A DNA stretch of 64,000 nt from NCBI RefSeq assembly GCF_024979315.1, contig NZ_JANLCK010000003.1, forward strand, positions 372,001 through 436,000. Reading direction: 5' to 3'. Source of the DNA: Herbiconiux oxytropis (lineage in GTDB: Bacteria > Actinomycetota > Actinomycetes > Actinomycetales > Microbacteriaceae). Both the position numbers and the translations under genes were made by a program. Of the stretch, positions 1 through 8,054 are shown piece by piece; position 1 is the first letter of the stretch; each line of letters starts with the position of its first letter. Under the pieces are notes generated by a model. That model had not been told where the DNA came from. It was given only the letters and a program-made list of their open reading frames with translations, and made no database searches.

Positions 1-49
1 CACGGTGTAACAGTGTGTCGGCCGAGGCGGCCGCGGTGGGCGCCGTCCC

Positions 50-55
50 TACTGT
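50..55 (+). promoter_or_regulatory. -10 box TACTGT, leaderless start
   Basis: TACTGT lies 6 nt before the ATG at 62. This matches the TANNNT-N6/8-start arrangement seen at many other genes of the window, so transcription probably begins at or next to the start codon. No Shine-Dalgarno is visible. Confidence 0.5.
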
Positions 56-61
56 CGGAGC

Positions 62-1297
62 ATGGTCCTCTCCGTCGACACCGTGATCGTGGGCGGCGGC
101 GCTCTCGGCTCCGCGGCCGCCTGGCAGCTCGCCCGGCGCGGCGCCGAGGTGCTCGTGCTCGAACAGAGCCCGGCAGCCGGCCCCCAGCCCGCCGCCGGCT
201 CCGAAAGCCCCGGCGGCCCCGCCGAGCCCGCTGCCGCAGCCTTCTCCGCGCATCCCTTCCTCGTCGCCTCCGCCGACTCGGTGCGGCTCGCGATGCTCCG
301 CGAAGCGGTCCCGGAGTGGGCCGAACTCGAGGCCTCGAGCGAGCGTCCGCTCGTCTGGCGCACCGGAGCGGCGCTGCACGGCGCCGTGCCCGATCTCGAC
401 GTCCTCACCGAGCTCGTGCAGCGCTTCGGCTTCGAGGCCGAGGCGCTGCCGGCCGCCGAGGCCGAGCGGCGCTGGCCGGGCCTGGTGTTCGAGGAGCGGG
501 TGCTCTCGACACCGGGTGCCGGGTCGGTCGACCCGGTCGCCGCCGTCGCCTCGCTCCGCCGGGCGGCGGCCGAAGAGGGCGCCGAGTTCCGCCACGGCCA
601 TCGCGTCACCCGGGTGCGTGTGCTCGGCGACGACGAGGTGCGACTGGAGGTGCAGCCCGTCGACGCCGAGGGCGAGCCGGCGGGCAGCGGCGAGGTCGTC
701 GTGGCACGGCAGGCCGTCTTCGCCGTGGGGGTCTGGACCAGCAAGCTGCTCGGCCGGGTGATCGCCCTTCCGCACACGATCGTGGGCCGCAGCCAGCCCA
801 CCCGGTACAGCCGCAAGCATCCGCTCGAGGAGCCCTGGCCCGTGCTCAGCCATCGGCCGGAGCCCGGCTCCCGCCGCCACCGGTCGTGGCCGGGGGCCCT
901 CGACGCGGTGCCCGACCCCTCGGGAGTCGTGCTGCGCTGGCGCGACGTGGGCAAGGTCGTCGACCCCGATGCCGGGCCTGCGCGACCGGATCCGCGTCAG
1001 CGCACGGCCCTTCAACGCTACCTGCGGGAGTGGCTGCCGGGAGCGGATCCGGAGGGGGCGGTCGAGACCTGGTCGGTGTTCGCCCGCACGGCCGACACCC
1101 AGTTCGTGATCGACCGGATCGGGCCCGTCGTCGTGGGGGCGGGGCTGCCCGAGCGCGGTTTCGCGTTCGTGCCGGCCGTCGGCCGCATCCTCGCCGACCT
1201 CGCCGAGGGCTCGGGCGGCAACGGCCCCGGAGGCCCACGGAGTGCTGCCGGGCCCGCCCGGTTCTCCTTGCTGCCGAGTCGTCGTGAACGCTCCTGA
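62..1297 (+). CDS. FAD-dependent amino-acid/amine oxidase (DAO, sarcosine-oxidase-like)
   Basis: Flavoprotein of 411 residues in the DAO/monomeric sarcosine oxidase family, which oxidises secondary or primary amines to imines with FAD. The N-terminus carries the dinucleotide-binding motif VGGGALGSAAAW at residues 9-20, and the C-terminal part (ARTADTQFVID followed by GAGLPERGFAFVPAVG) matches the region that closes over the flavin in this family. The cysteine that holds FAD covalently in monomeric sarcosine oxidases is not present at the expected place just before this block, so the flavin is probably non-covalent. The ATG at 62 is favoured by the -10 box 6 nt upstream. It stands alone on the left edge, and its substrate cannot be told from sequence. 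A role linked to the downstream importer is possible but only suggested by proximity. Confidence 0.8.
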   Translation: MVLSVDTVIVGGGALGSAAAWQLARRGAEVLVLEQSPAAGPQPAAGSESPGGPAEPAAAAFSAHPFLVASADSVRLAMLREAVPEWAELEASSERPLVWRTGAALHGAVPDLDVLTELVQRFGFEAEALPAAEAERRWPGLVFEERVLSTPGAGSVDPVAAVASLRRAAAEEGAEFRHGHRVTRVRVLGDDEVRLEVQPVDAEGEPAGSGEVVVARQAVFAVGVWTSKLLGRVIALPHTIVGRSQPTRYSRKHPLEEPWPVLSHRPEPGSRRHRSWPGALDAVPDPSGVVLRWRDVGKVVDPDAGPARPDPRQRTALQRYLREWLPGADPEGAVETWSVFARTADTQFVIDRIGPVVVGAGLPERGFAFVPAVGRILADLAEGSGGNGPGGPRSAAGPARFSLLPSRRERS

Positions 1298-1394
1298 GGC
1301 GTCGTCCGGCGTAACACTCGCGCCGTTCCGACGCCTGCATGACGCAATGCGCGCTTTGTTACCGGCGGCTTTCCGGGCGGCCCCGGCCCGGCCC

Positions 1395-1400
1395 TAGCGT
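1395..1400 (+). promoter_or_regulatory. Probable -10 box (TAGCGT) of the importer operon
   Basis: TAGCGT lies about 100 nt before the ATG of the substrate-binding protein gene, giving an untranslated leader of roughly 95 nt (about 1407-1502). The upstream stretch 1311-1363 carries GTAAC and GTTAC in inverted orientation, a possible operator. No known riboswitch fold was recognised in the leader. Confidence 0.4.
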
Positions 1401-1502
1401 GTCCGGCGAGGCACACGGCTTCGGCGCATCCGGATCCGGATCGATGCAGATCGAGCAGGTCGAGGGATGCGCAGATCGATGGATGGAAGGACGGTTCTCG
1501 GC

Positions 1503-3095
1503 ATGAGGACGAACAGATGGTTGGGGGTCGGAGCGGCCCTCGTGGCGGCAGCAGTGGTGCTGAGCGGATGCTCGAACCCCGCCGGCGCCGAGGACACGCA
1601 GGCCGCCGCGGGTGAGCCGCAGTACGGCGGAGACCTCGTGGTGGGGCTCTACCTCGAGCCGCTCGCGCTCGACCCGCATCGCCAGGGCTACTGGGAGACC
1701 TACCGCGTCTCGAACAACATCTTCGAGGGTCTGACCCGCGAGGACACGACCGACACCACGGGGCCGACCGAGATCCAGCCGGCGCTCGCCACCGACTGGT
1801 CGGTGAGCGACGACGGCACGACCTGGACCTTCGACCTCCGTGACGGCGTGACATTCCACGACGGCAGCGACTGGAACGCCGAGGCCCTCGACAAGAACGT
1901 GCGCCGCATCAGCGACCCGACCTACGAGTTCTACGACGAGTCGAGCGCCGCCAAGCTCAAGCAGTGGTTCGGCACCCTCACGAGCGGCACCGTGGTCGAC
2001 GACGACACCTACCAGTTCGCGTTCTCGAAGCCGTTCCTGGGCTTCCCGCGCATCCTCGCCCAGTCGATGGCGACCCTCACGATCGGCAACCCCGCCGTCT
2101 GGGAGCAGTACGGCAACGACGGTTTCGCCGATCACCCGGAGGGCACGGGACCGTACAAGTTCGTCTCCCGCACCGTCGGCGACCGGATCGAGCTGGAGAA
2201 GAACGAGGAGTACTGGGGCGACGAGCCCTATGTCGACACGATCACCTTCCGCATCATCCCCAACAACCAGACGCGCCTCGCCTCGCTCCTGAGCGGAGAG
2301 CTCGACCTGATCAGCTACGTGCAGCCGGAGGATGTGGAGACCCTCGAGGCTCAGGGCTTCCAGGTGCCAGAGGGCACCGGATCGTCGCTGCTGTACATCT
2401 CGTACAACTTCACCAATCCGGCCTTCGAGGACGTGCGGGTGCGTCAGGCGCTCATCCACGGGCTCGACAGGCAGAAGCTGGCCGACGAGCTCTACAACGG
2501 CTACGCCGAGCCCCAGTACTCGTTCCAGCCGCCGGGCAACGAGGCCTACGACCCCGAGGTGCGCGACTTCGAGTACGACCCGGAGAAGGCGATCGCCCTG
2601 CTCGAGGAGGCCGGCTACGGCGAGGGCGACCTCGCGTTCACCATCGTGGTCGACGTGGCCAACCAGAACACCGCCGAGTGGCTGCAGTCGCAGTACAAGG
2701 AGATCGGTGTCGACGTGGAGATCGTGAGCCTCGACCGCACGAGCTACATCGCCCGCGCCTACGGCCCCGAGGAGAACGACGGCCTGAGCCTCGACGAGTA
2801 CGGCGGAACCTACGCCGAGTGGCTCTCGCAGGGCTTCGCCGGTCTCGCAGGCAAGGGCCTCGACCCCGCCGACTTCCCCGAGATCACGGGCGCCATCGAC
2901 GCCGCGGCCTCGACCGCAGACCCCGATGCCAGGATCGACCTCTGGAAGAGCGCCGAGGAGACGCTCCGCAACGAGGCCGTGGTCATCCCCACCGTCAACC
3001 TCACGCGGTACTACGCGCTCGGCTCGAACGTCGAGGGCTTCGTCTGGCCGGCCACCAACTGGTACGACCTGTCCAAGGTGTGGCTGGCGGACTGA
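1503..3095 (+). CDS. ABC transporter substrate-binding lipoprotein, SBP_bac_5 (dipeptide/nickel type)
   Basis: Extracellular solute-binding lipoprotein of about 530 residues for a peptide/nickel-type (DppA/OppA/NikA) importer. The start at 1503 gives MRTNRWLG, a hydrophobic stretch and the lipobox LSGC around residue 22, so it would be lipid-anchored on the outer face of the membrane; GGAAGG at 1485-1490 is the ribosome site. The mature part has family landmarks: GGDLVVGLYLEPLALDPH near the start, a FEGLTRED segment and DVRVRQALIHGLDRQKLADELYNG in the middle. It is followed 5 bases later by the first permease gene, so all four importer parts are encoded together. Ligand is unknown; the monooxygenases and MetY downstream make a sulfur-containing compound plausible, which is inference. 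Confidence 0.9.
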   Translation: MRTNRWLGVGAALVAAAVVLSGCSNPAGAEDTQAAAGEPQYGGDLVVGLYLEPLALDPHRQGYWETYRVSNNIFEGLTREDTTDTTGPTEIQPALATDWSVSDDGTTWTFDLRDGVTFHDGSDWNAEALDKNVRRISDPTYEFYDESSAAKLKQWFGTLTSGTVVDDDTYQFAFSKPFLGFPRILAQSMATLTIGNPAVWEQYGNDGFADHPEGTGPYKFVSRTVGDRIELEKNEEYWGDEPYVDTITFRIIPNNQTRLASLLSGELDLISYVQPEDVETLEAQGFQVPEGTGSSLLYISYNFTNPAFEDVRVRQALIHGLDRQKLADELYNGYAEPQYSFQPPGNEAYDPEVRDFEYDPEKAIALLEEAGYGEGDLAFTIVVDVANQNTAEWLQSQYKEIGVDVEIVSLDRTSYIARAYGPEENDGLSLDEYGGTYAEWLSQGFAGLAGKGLDPADFPEITGAIDAAASTADPDARIDLWKSAEETLRNEAVVIPTVNLTRYYALGSNVEGFVWPATNWYDLSKVWLAD

Positions 3096-3100
3096 TCGGC

Positions 3101-4054
3101 ATGGGAACGCTCAAGCACATCGGGTGGAGGCTCGTCAACATCCTCCCGGTCCTCCTGATCGTCTCGGTCCTGACCTTCCTGATCGGACGGCTCACCCCGG
3201 GCGACCCCATCCAGGGGCAGTATGCACGAACGTTCTCGCCCGAGCAGATCGAGGGGATCCGGGACGCCTACGGGTTGAACCTGCCCCTCTGGCAGCAGTA
3301 CGTGAAGTGGATCGGCGACCTCTTCGTGGCCGGTGGTGGCCGGTCGATCGTGCAGGAGGCGCCGGTCTTCGACATCCTGTGGCCGAACTTCCTCAACACC
3401 CTGGTGCTGACGGCGGCGGGCGTGCTGATCTGCGCGGTGGTGGGCATCGCGATCGGCACGGTCGCCGGCGCCCACCACCGCCGGTTCGCCGACCGGTTCT
3501 CGATGCTGTTCGTGCAGGTGGGGTCGAACCTGTCGGTCTACTGGTTCGGCCTCATCCTGATCTGGATCTTCGCCCTTCAGCTCAAGTGGCTGCCGGTGAG
3601 CGGCATGCAGTCGCGGGGCGGCGGGGGGTTCGGCGACCTGCTGGCCCACCTCATCCTCCCCGGCATCTCGGCCGCGCTCATCTCCATGCTCGTGCTCGCC
3701 CGCTTCGTGCGGATCGGGATCGTGCAGGAGAAGCAGTCCGACTACTACAAGACCTTCGCCTCGCAGGGCGCAGGCGGGCTGAGCCTGCTCGGCAAGCACG
3801 TGGGGCGCAACATCCTGCCGCCCGTGGTCAACATCATCGGACTCGAGATCGGCACCCTCATCACGGGCGTGCTGTTCGTCGAGAGCGTCTTCAACTGGCC
3901 CGGGATCGGCACCCAGCTGCTGAACGCCGTCAACGGCAAGGACTACCCGCTCATCCAGGGCGGAGTGGTGCTCATCGCGCTCTGCTACCTCGTGGTGAAC
4001 CTCGTCACCGATGTCGCGGTCGACGCGCTCAATCCCAGGCTCCGGAGGAGGTAG
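3101..4054 (+). CDS. ABC transporter permease, DppB type
   Basis: Inner-membrane permease of about 317 residues. The N-terminal transmembrane helix (LVNILPVLLIVSVLTFLIGR) is followed by the GDPI motif typical of DppB/OppB, then an extracellular loop and further helices (LVLTAAGVLICAVVGIAIG, YWFGLILIWIFALQ, and a C-terminal VVLIALCYLVVNLVTDV). The cytoplasmic EAA-like loop that docks on the ATPase is seen in the segment YYKTFASQGAGGLSLLGKHVGRN. The ATG at 3101 is preceded by the stop of the binding-protein gene. It pairs with the DppC-type permease that begins 3 bases after its stop. Confidence 0.9.
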   Translation: MGTLKHIGWRLVNILPVLLIVSVLTFLIGRLTPGDPIQGQYARTFSPEQIEGIRDAYGLNLPLWQQYVKWIGDLFVAGGGRSIVQEAPVFDILWPNFLNTLVLTAAGVLICAVVGIAIGTVAGAHHRRFADRFSMLFVQVGSNLSVYWFGLILIWIFALQLKWLPVSGMQSRGGGGFGDLLAHLILPGISAALISMLVLARFVRIGIVQEKQSDYYKTFASQGAGGLSLLGKHVGRNILPPVVNIIGLEIGTLITGVLFVESVFNWPGIGTQLLNAVNGKDYPLIQGGVVLIALCYLVVNLVTDVAVDALNPRLRRR

Positions 4055-4056
4055 TC

Positions 4057-4989
4057 ATGGCCCTGCTGCAGAAGCCGTCCGGCGAGGCCCTCGCCGCGGT
4101 GCGTGGGCCCGCCGGCTCGCGGGCGGGCGGGCCCCGCCGCTCGGGAGCCCGCCGCCGCTCGCGTGCCCGCGTGAACGCCCAGGTGGTGCTCGCCCTCGTC
4201 ATCATCGCCGCGTTCCTCGCCCTCGCGCTGTTCGCGCCGCTGATCGCGCCCTATGCTCCGGATGCCGCCGACGCCGGCCAGAAGTACCTTCCCTTCGGCT
4301 CGTCCGGGCACGTCTTCGGCACCGACGAGCAGGGCCGCGACATCCTCTCCCGCCTCATCTGGGGCGGGCGCACCTCGATGGTCGTCGCGCTCATCGCCGT
4401 GGCGGCCTCCACCCTCGTGGGCGCCACGCTCGCGCTCGTCGCCGGATTCTCCGGCGACCGGGTGGCGGGGCTCATCATGCGCACGATCGACGTGATGTTC
4501 GCGTTCCCCGTCATCATCGCGGCGCTCGCCTTCGCCATCATCCTGGGGCCGGGACTCACGGTCGTCGTGCTCGCGATCGTCTTCGTGGCCACCCCCTACG
4601 TCACGCGCGTCGTGTTCGCCGAGGTCAAGCGGCACCGCGGCCGTGAGTACGTGGAGGCGGCCGTGTCGCTCGGGGCCGGCTTCTGGTCGATCCTCTTCCG
4701 CGAGGTGCTGCCCAACGTGGCGGGCCAGATCGTGGTCTACGCCACGGGACTCGTGGGCGCCATGATCGTGTTCTCCTCCAGCATCAGCGCTCTCGGCATC
4801 GGCGTGCAGCCGCCCGAGGCCGACTGGGGGCGCATGATCTCGGAGGGCGCGAAGGTCATCATCTCGGGCAACGTGACCGTGGCGCTCCTGCCCGGGCTCG
4901 TCGTGCTCGTCGTCGCACTCGCCTTCAACTGGCTGGGAGACGGATTGAACGACGTGTTCGATCCGCACAAGAGGAGGTCTCGCTCGTGA
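4057..4989 (+). CDS. ABC transporter permease, DppC type
   Basis: Second permease, about 310 residues. A basic, Arg-rich cytoplasmic head (residues about 15-40) precedes the first helix (VVLALVIIAAFLALALFAPLIAPY), and the next segment FGTDEQGRDILSRLIWG is the hallmark of the DppC/OppC family. The EAA loop is REYVEAAVSLGAGFWSILFR. GGAGGAGG at 4043-4052 is a strong ribosome site for the ATG at 4057. The stop overlaps the GTG of the ATPase gene (GTGA), so the two are translationally coupled. Together with the DppB-type partner it forms the membrane channel. Confidence 0.9.
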   Translation: MALLQKPSGEALAAVRGPAGSRAGGPRRSGARRRSRARVNAQVVLALVIIAAFLALALFAPLIAPYAPDAADAGQKYLPFGSSGHVFGTDEQGRDILSRLIWGGRTSMVVALIAVAASTLVGATLALVAGFSGDRVAGLIMRTIDVMFAFPVIIAALAFAIILGPGLTVVVLAIVFVATPYVTRVVFAEVKRHRGREYVEAAVSLGAGFWSILFREVLPNVAGQIVVYATGLVGAMIVFSSSISALGIGVQPPEADWGRMISEGAKVIISGNVTVALLPGLVVLVVALAFNWLGDGLNDVFDPHKRRSRS

Positions 4990-6827
4990 CGCTGCAGGTT
5001 TCGGATCTGGTGGTCGAGTTCGGCACGGGCGACGACGCCGTGCGCGTGGTCGACGGCATCTCGTTCTCCGTCGCGGCGGGGGAGACGTTCGCGCTCGTGG
5101 GCGAGTCGGGCTCGGGCAAGAGCATCACGGCCGCGTCGGTGCTGGGGCTGCTGCCCGACTCCGCGCGGGTGGCCTCCGGATCGATCCGGCTCGGCGGGTC
5201 GGAGCTCGTGGGGCTCTCTGCGCGGGAGCTCCGGCGGTTCCGCGGTTCGCAGGTGGGGATGGTGTTCCAGAACCCGCTCGCCTCGCTCGACCCCTCCTTC
5301 GAGGTGGGCAACCAGCTGCGGGAGATCATCGGGCTGCACGAGCCCGACCTCCCGCGGGTGTCGCGGGAGGCCCTCGCGGTGGAGTGGCTCGGGCGCGTCG
5401 GCATCAAGGATGCGCCGCGGGTGCTCGGGTCGTATCCGCACGAGCTCAGCGGCGGCATGCGGCAGCGGGTGATGATCGCCATCGCGAGCCTCTCGCAGCC
5501 GGCGCTGCTGATCGCCGACGAGCCCACGACGGCGCTCGACGCCGTCATCCAGAAGCAGATCCTCGATCTTCTCCGGAACGTCATCCGGACCACGGGCAGC
5601 TCGCTGTTCATCATCACCCACGACTTCGGGGTGGTGTCGTACGTGGCCGACCGGGTGGCCGTCATGAGGGATGGGCGTCTCGTGGAGCAGGGAGATCGCG
5701 AGCAGGTGCTCGCGGCGCCTCAGGATGCGTACACGCGGGAGCTGATCGAGGCGGTGCCGGAGATCGGGACGCGCTTCGCGCTCGAGCGGGCGGGGCTGCC
5801 GCGGCGACTGGGGGTGCGGGCGCCGGATTGGGCGGTGGGTTCGGGGTCGCCGGTGGATTCGGCCGATCGGGCTGATCAGGTGGGCGGCGCCGCACCCGCT
5901 GTGCCTGTGGCCGGGGCCGCATCCGGTGTGCCTCGGGGCGAGGCCGCATCCGCTCGGCCGGGCGAGCCGCTCGTGGTCGTGGAACGGGCGCGCAAGGAGT
6001 TCGTGGTGGGCGGGATCGGCACGGGCGAGAGCCGGCGGTCGTTCCTGGCCGTCGACGACGTGTCGCTCGAGATCCGGCGCGGTGAGGTGTTCGGGCTGAT
6101 CGGGGAGTCGGGCTCGGGCAAGTCGACGTTCGCGCGGCTCGCGGGAGGGCTGCTGCCGCTCACGAGCGGCACGGTGACGTTCGACGGGCAGCCGCTGTCG
6201 GCGCTCAAGGGCCGAGGGCTGCGGGCGCTCCGGCCCCGGTTCCAGTACGTGTTCCAGGATGCGACGTCGTCGCTCAACCCGCGGGTGAGCGTGGGCGAGC
6301 AGATCGTGCGGCCGCTCGTGCGCTTCGGCAAGGCGCCGTCGGTGCGGGCCGGGCGGGCGCGGGCCGCGGAGGTGCTCGATCTCGTGCAGCTGCCGACCGG
6401 CACGTTCGACCGATTCCCGCACGAGCTCTCGGGAGGCCAAGGGCAGCGCATCGGCATCGCGCGGGCGCTCGCCCTCGAGCCCGACCTGCTCATCCTCGAC
6501 GAGCCCACCTCGGCGCTCGACGTGTCGACGCAGGCCGCCATCCTCAACCTGCTGCTCGACCTGCGGGAGCAGCTCGACCTCAGCTACCTGTTCATCGGGC
6601 ACAACCTCGCGGTGATCGAGTTCGTCTGCGACCGCATCGGCGTGCTCGAGGCGGGCCGCCTCGTCGACGTCTTCGACGCGCACGAGCTCTTCGCCCCCGG
6701 CCGCAGCCCGGTCACCCGAGCCCTCCTCGGCGCCATCCTCCCGATCGAGCGCAGCGCCGTCGGCGCGGTCGACGGAGAACTCGAGGGCCTGACGGAGACG
6801 ACGGAGCCCCAGCCCGTCGCCGGCTAG
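4986..6827 (+). CDS. Fused two-cassette ABC ATPase (OppD-OppF type)
   Basis: ATPase of 613 residues that combines both cassettes which are separate DppD and DppF proteins in many bacteria. First cassette: Walker A GESGSGKS near residue 39, signature LSGGMRQR, Walker B LLIADEPTTALD. Second cassette: Walker A GESGSGKS near residue 377, signature LSGGQGQRIGIARAL, Walker B LLILDEPTSALD. The linker around residues 265-325 is rich in Ala, Gly, Pro and Asp and probably flexible. It would energise the two permeases just upstream, and its GTG overlaps the permease stop. It is the last gene of the importer operon; the next genes are on the other strand. Confidence 0.92.
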   Translation: MTLQVSDLVVEFGTGDDAVRVVDGISFSVAAGETFALVGESGSGKSITAASVLGLLPDSARVASGSIRLGGSELVGLSARELRRFRGSQVGMVFQNPLASLDPSFEVGNQLREIIGLHEPDLPRVSREALAVEWLGRVGIKDAPRVLGSYPHELSGGMRQRVMIAIASLSQPALLIADEPTTALDAVIQKQILDLLRNVIRTTGSSLFIITHDFGVVSYVADRVAVMRDGRLVEQGDREQVLAAPQDAYTRELIEAVPEIGTRFALERAGLPRRLGVRAPDWAVGSGSPVDSADRADQVGGAAPAVPVAGAASGVPRGEAASARPGEPLVVVERARKEFVVGGIGTGESRRSFLAVDDVSLEIRRGEVFGLIGESGSGKSTFARLAGGLLPLTSGTVTFDGQPLSALKGRGLRALRPRFQYVFQDATSSLNPRVSVGEQIVRPLVRFGKAPSVRAGRARAAEVLDLVQLPTGTFDRFPHELSGGQGQRIGIARALALEPDLLILDEPTSALDVSTQAAILNLLLDLREQLDLSYLFIGHNLAVIEFVCDRIGVLEAGRLVDVFDAHELFAPGRSPVTRALLGAILPIERSAVGAVDGELEGLTETTEPQPVAG

Positions 6828-6852
6828 TCCCTCCGTCGACTCCGCGGCCCCG

Positions 6853-7917
6853 TCAGGGGGTTGCAGCCGACTCGGCCCGCGGGGAGCGACGCCAGCCCAG
6901 GGCCGGCCCGACCTCGGTGGCGAGGGCGTCGATCTGACGACGAGCGTGCGCGGCGTCGAAGGTATCGTGGAACGAGCTGTTGGCCACGAGGTGCGTGCCG
7001 TGGGCGGAGAGCACCGGATCGGCGGCGATCGCGTCGACGACGTCGGCCGGCGATCCGTAGAGTGCCACGCGGTCGAGGTAGTCCCGCACCGAGAGGCCGC
7101 CCAGGGAACGGTTGCCGCTCTGCGCCGCCCGCTCGGCCATGACCGGCAGCCGTGGCGCGAGGTCGGGCGCGATCTCGCGCACGACCGCATCCTTGCCGTC
7201 GCCGATGTAGAGGAACCGGAAGGCGCCGACACGCGGTGCGGAAGACGGATGAGCGATCCGCAGCTCATCGACGTACGCGGCGACCTTGGGCAGCTGGCCG
7301 GAGCCCGCCGGGTCGAAGAACGCCCCGACCTGGATGCCGTGGTCGGCGCGGGCCGCCGAGCGCGCGCGCTCCTCGGAGGTCACTCCCTCCCAGACGCGCT
7401 GGGGGAGCCCGGGCAGCAGGGGTTGCAGGCGCGGGCCATCGGGCCCGTCGAGCGGCTGACCGCGGAGCGCGGCCTCGAGACGCACGATCTTCTCGTCGTA
7501 GAGGCGGTGGCGATCCCCGGGCGCGTGCCCGAAGGCGCCGAAGCCGCCGAGATTGGCGCCACCGGTGCCGAGGCCGAGGTGCAGACGTCCGCGGGCGAGC
7601 ACGTCGAGCACCGCGGCGTCTTCGGCGAGCCGGATCGGGTCTTCCAGCGGAAGGGTCACGATGCCCGTGCCGAGGCTCACGCTGTTCGTCTCACGGGCGA
7701 CCGCGGCGAGCAGCACGAGGGGTGAGGGGACGGGGCCGGGAGTGATGTCGAAGTGGTGCTGCCCCACCCACACGCCGTCCAGGCCCACGGCCTCGGCGTG
7801 AAGGATGGTCTCGAGCACCTCGTCGTAGAGGCGCGCGGTGGCCTCGCGGGTGCGGTCGACGAGGCCCAGGTTGAAGGCGAAGCCGAGCTTCAGGGGTTCG
7901 CGGACGGTGCCGGTCAT
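6853..7917 (-). CDS. LLM-class flavin-dependent oxidoreductase
   Basis: Bacterial luciferase-like monooxygenase of about 354 residues, expected to use reduced FMN and oxygen to oxidise a small organic substrate. It starts KLGFAFNLGLVDRTRE and contains DGVWVGQHHFDITPGPVPSPLVLLAAVA, LGTGIVTLPLEDPIRLAEDAAVLDVLARGRLHLGLGTG, the usual block that lines the flavin pocket in this family. A good ribosome site (GAGGAGC) precedes the ATG at 7917. It lies convergent with the importer and in line with the next minus-strand monooxygenase, separated by a strong hairpin. Substrate unknown; many family members in sulfur loci cleave C-S bonds, so that is a fair but unproved guess. Confidence 0.85.
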   Translation of the reverse strand: MTGTVREPLKLGFAFNLGLVDRTREATARLYDEVLETILHAEAVGLDGVWVGQHHFDITPGPVPSPLVLLAAVARETNSVSLGTGIVTLPLEDPIRLAEDAAVLDVLARGRLHLGLGTGGANLGGFGAFGHAPGDRHRLYDEKIVRLEAALRGQPLDGPDGPRLQPLLPGLPQRVWEGVTSEERARSAARADHGIQVGAFFDPAGSGQLPKVAAYVDELRIAHPSSAPRVGAFRFLYIGDGKDAVVREIAPDLAPRLPVMAERAAQSGNRSLGGLSVRDYLDRVALYGSPADVVDAIAADPVLSAHGTHLVANSSFHDTFDAAHARRQIDALATEVGPALGWRRSPRAESAATP

Positions 7918-7982
7918 GCTGCTCCTCGAAGGCGGGGAGTCGCGCGAGGTCCTCGGCGACTTGACAGAAGATGCGCCCAAGA

Positions 7983-8017
7983 CCGCCGACTTGGCACATC
8001 TTGTGTCAAGTCGGCGG
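7983..8017. terminator. Strong intergenic hairpin
   Basis: Arms CCGCCGACTTG at 7983-7993 and CAAGTCGGCGG at 8007-8017 are perfectly complementary over 11 bp, and the pairing resumes inside (CACA with TGTG) after one mismatch, leaving a 3-nt loop. A related copy of one arm, CGACTTGACAGAAGATG, lies just outside at 7957-7973 and is complementary to 7997-8013 with one mismatch, so two alternative folds exist. It sits between two minus-strand genes and has no T-tract; it may end or process the upstream message. Confidence 0.55.
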
Positions 8018-8054
8018 GGCGGGGGGCCTCTACCGCGGGTGGGCGCGCCGCGGG

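Noticed and set aside
1407-1502. Long leader of the importer gene as a possible riboswitch
   Set aside because: GATCGATGCAGATCGA-type words allow small stems, but no known riboswitch core could be recognised by eye.
1964-3100. Long open frame on the plus strand through the binding-protein gene, upstream of the DppB start
   Set aside because: It is the GC-rich shadow of the SBP gene in another frame (Arg/Pro-rich, no family pattern); only the part after 3101 is a real permease.
7961-7966. TTGACA at the arm of the intergenic hairpin
   Set aside because: It is part of an inverted repeat and points to no gene start with a -10 box.
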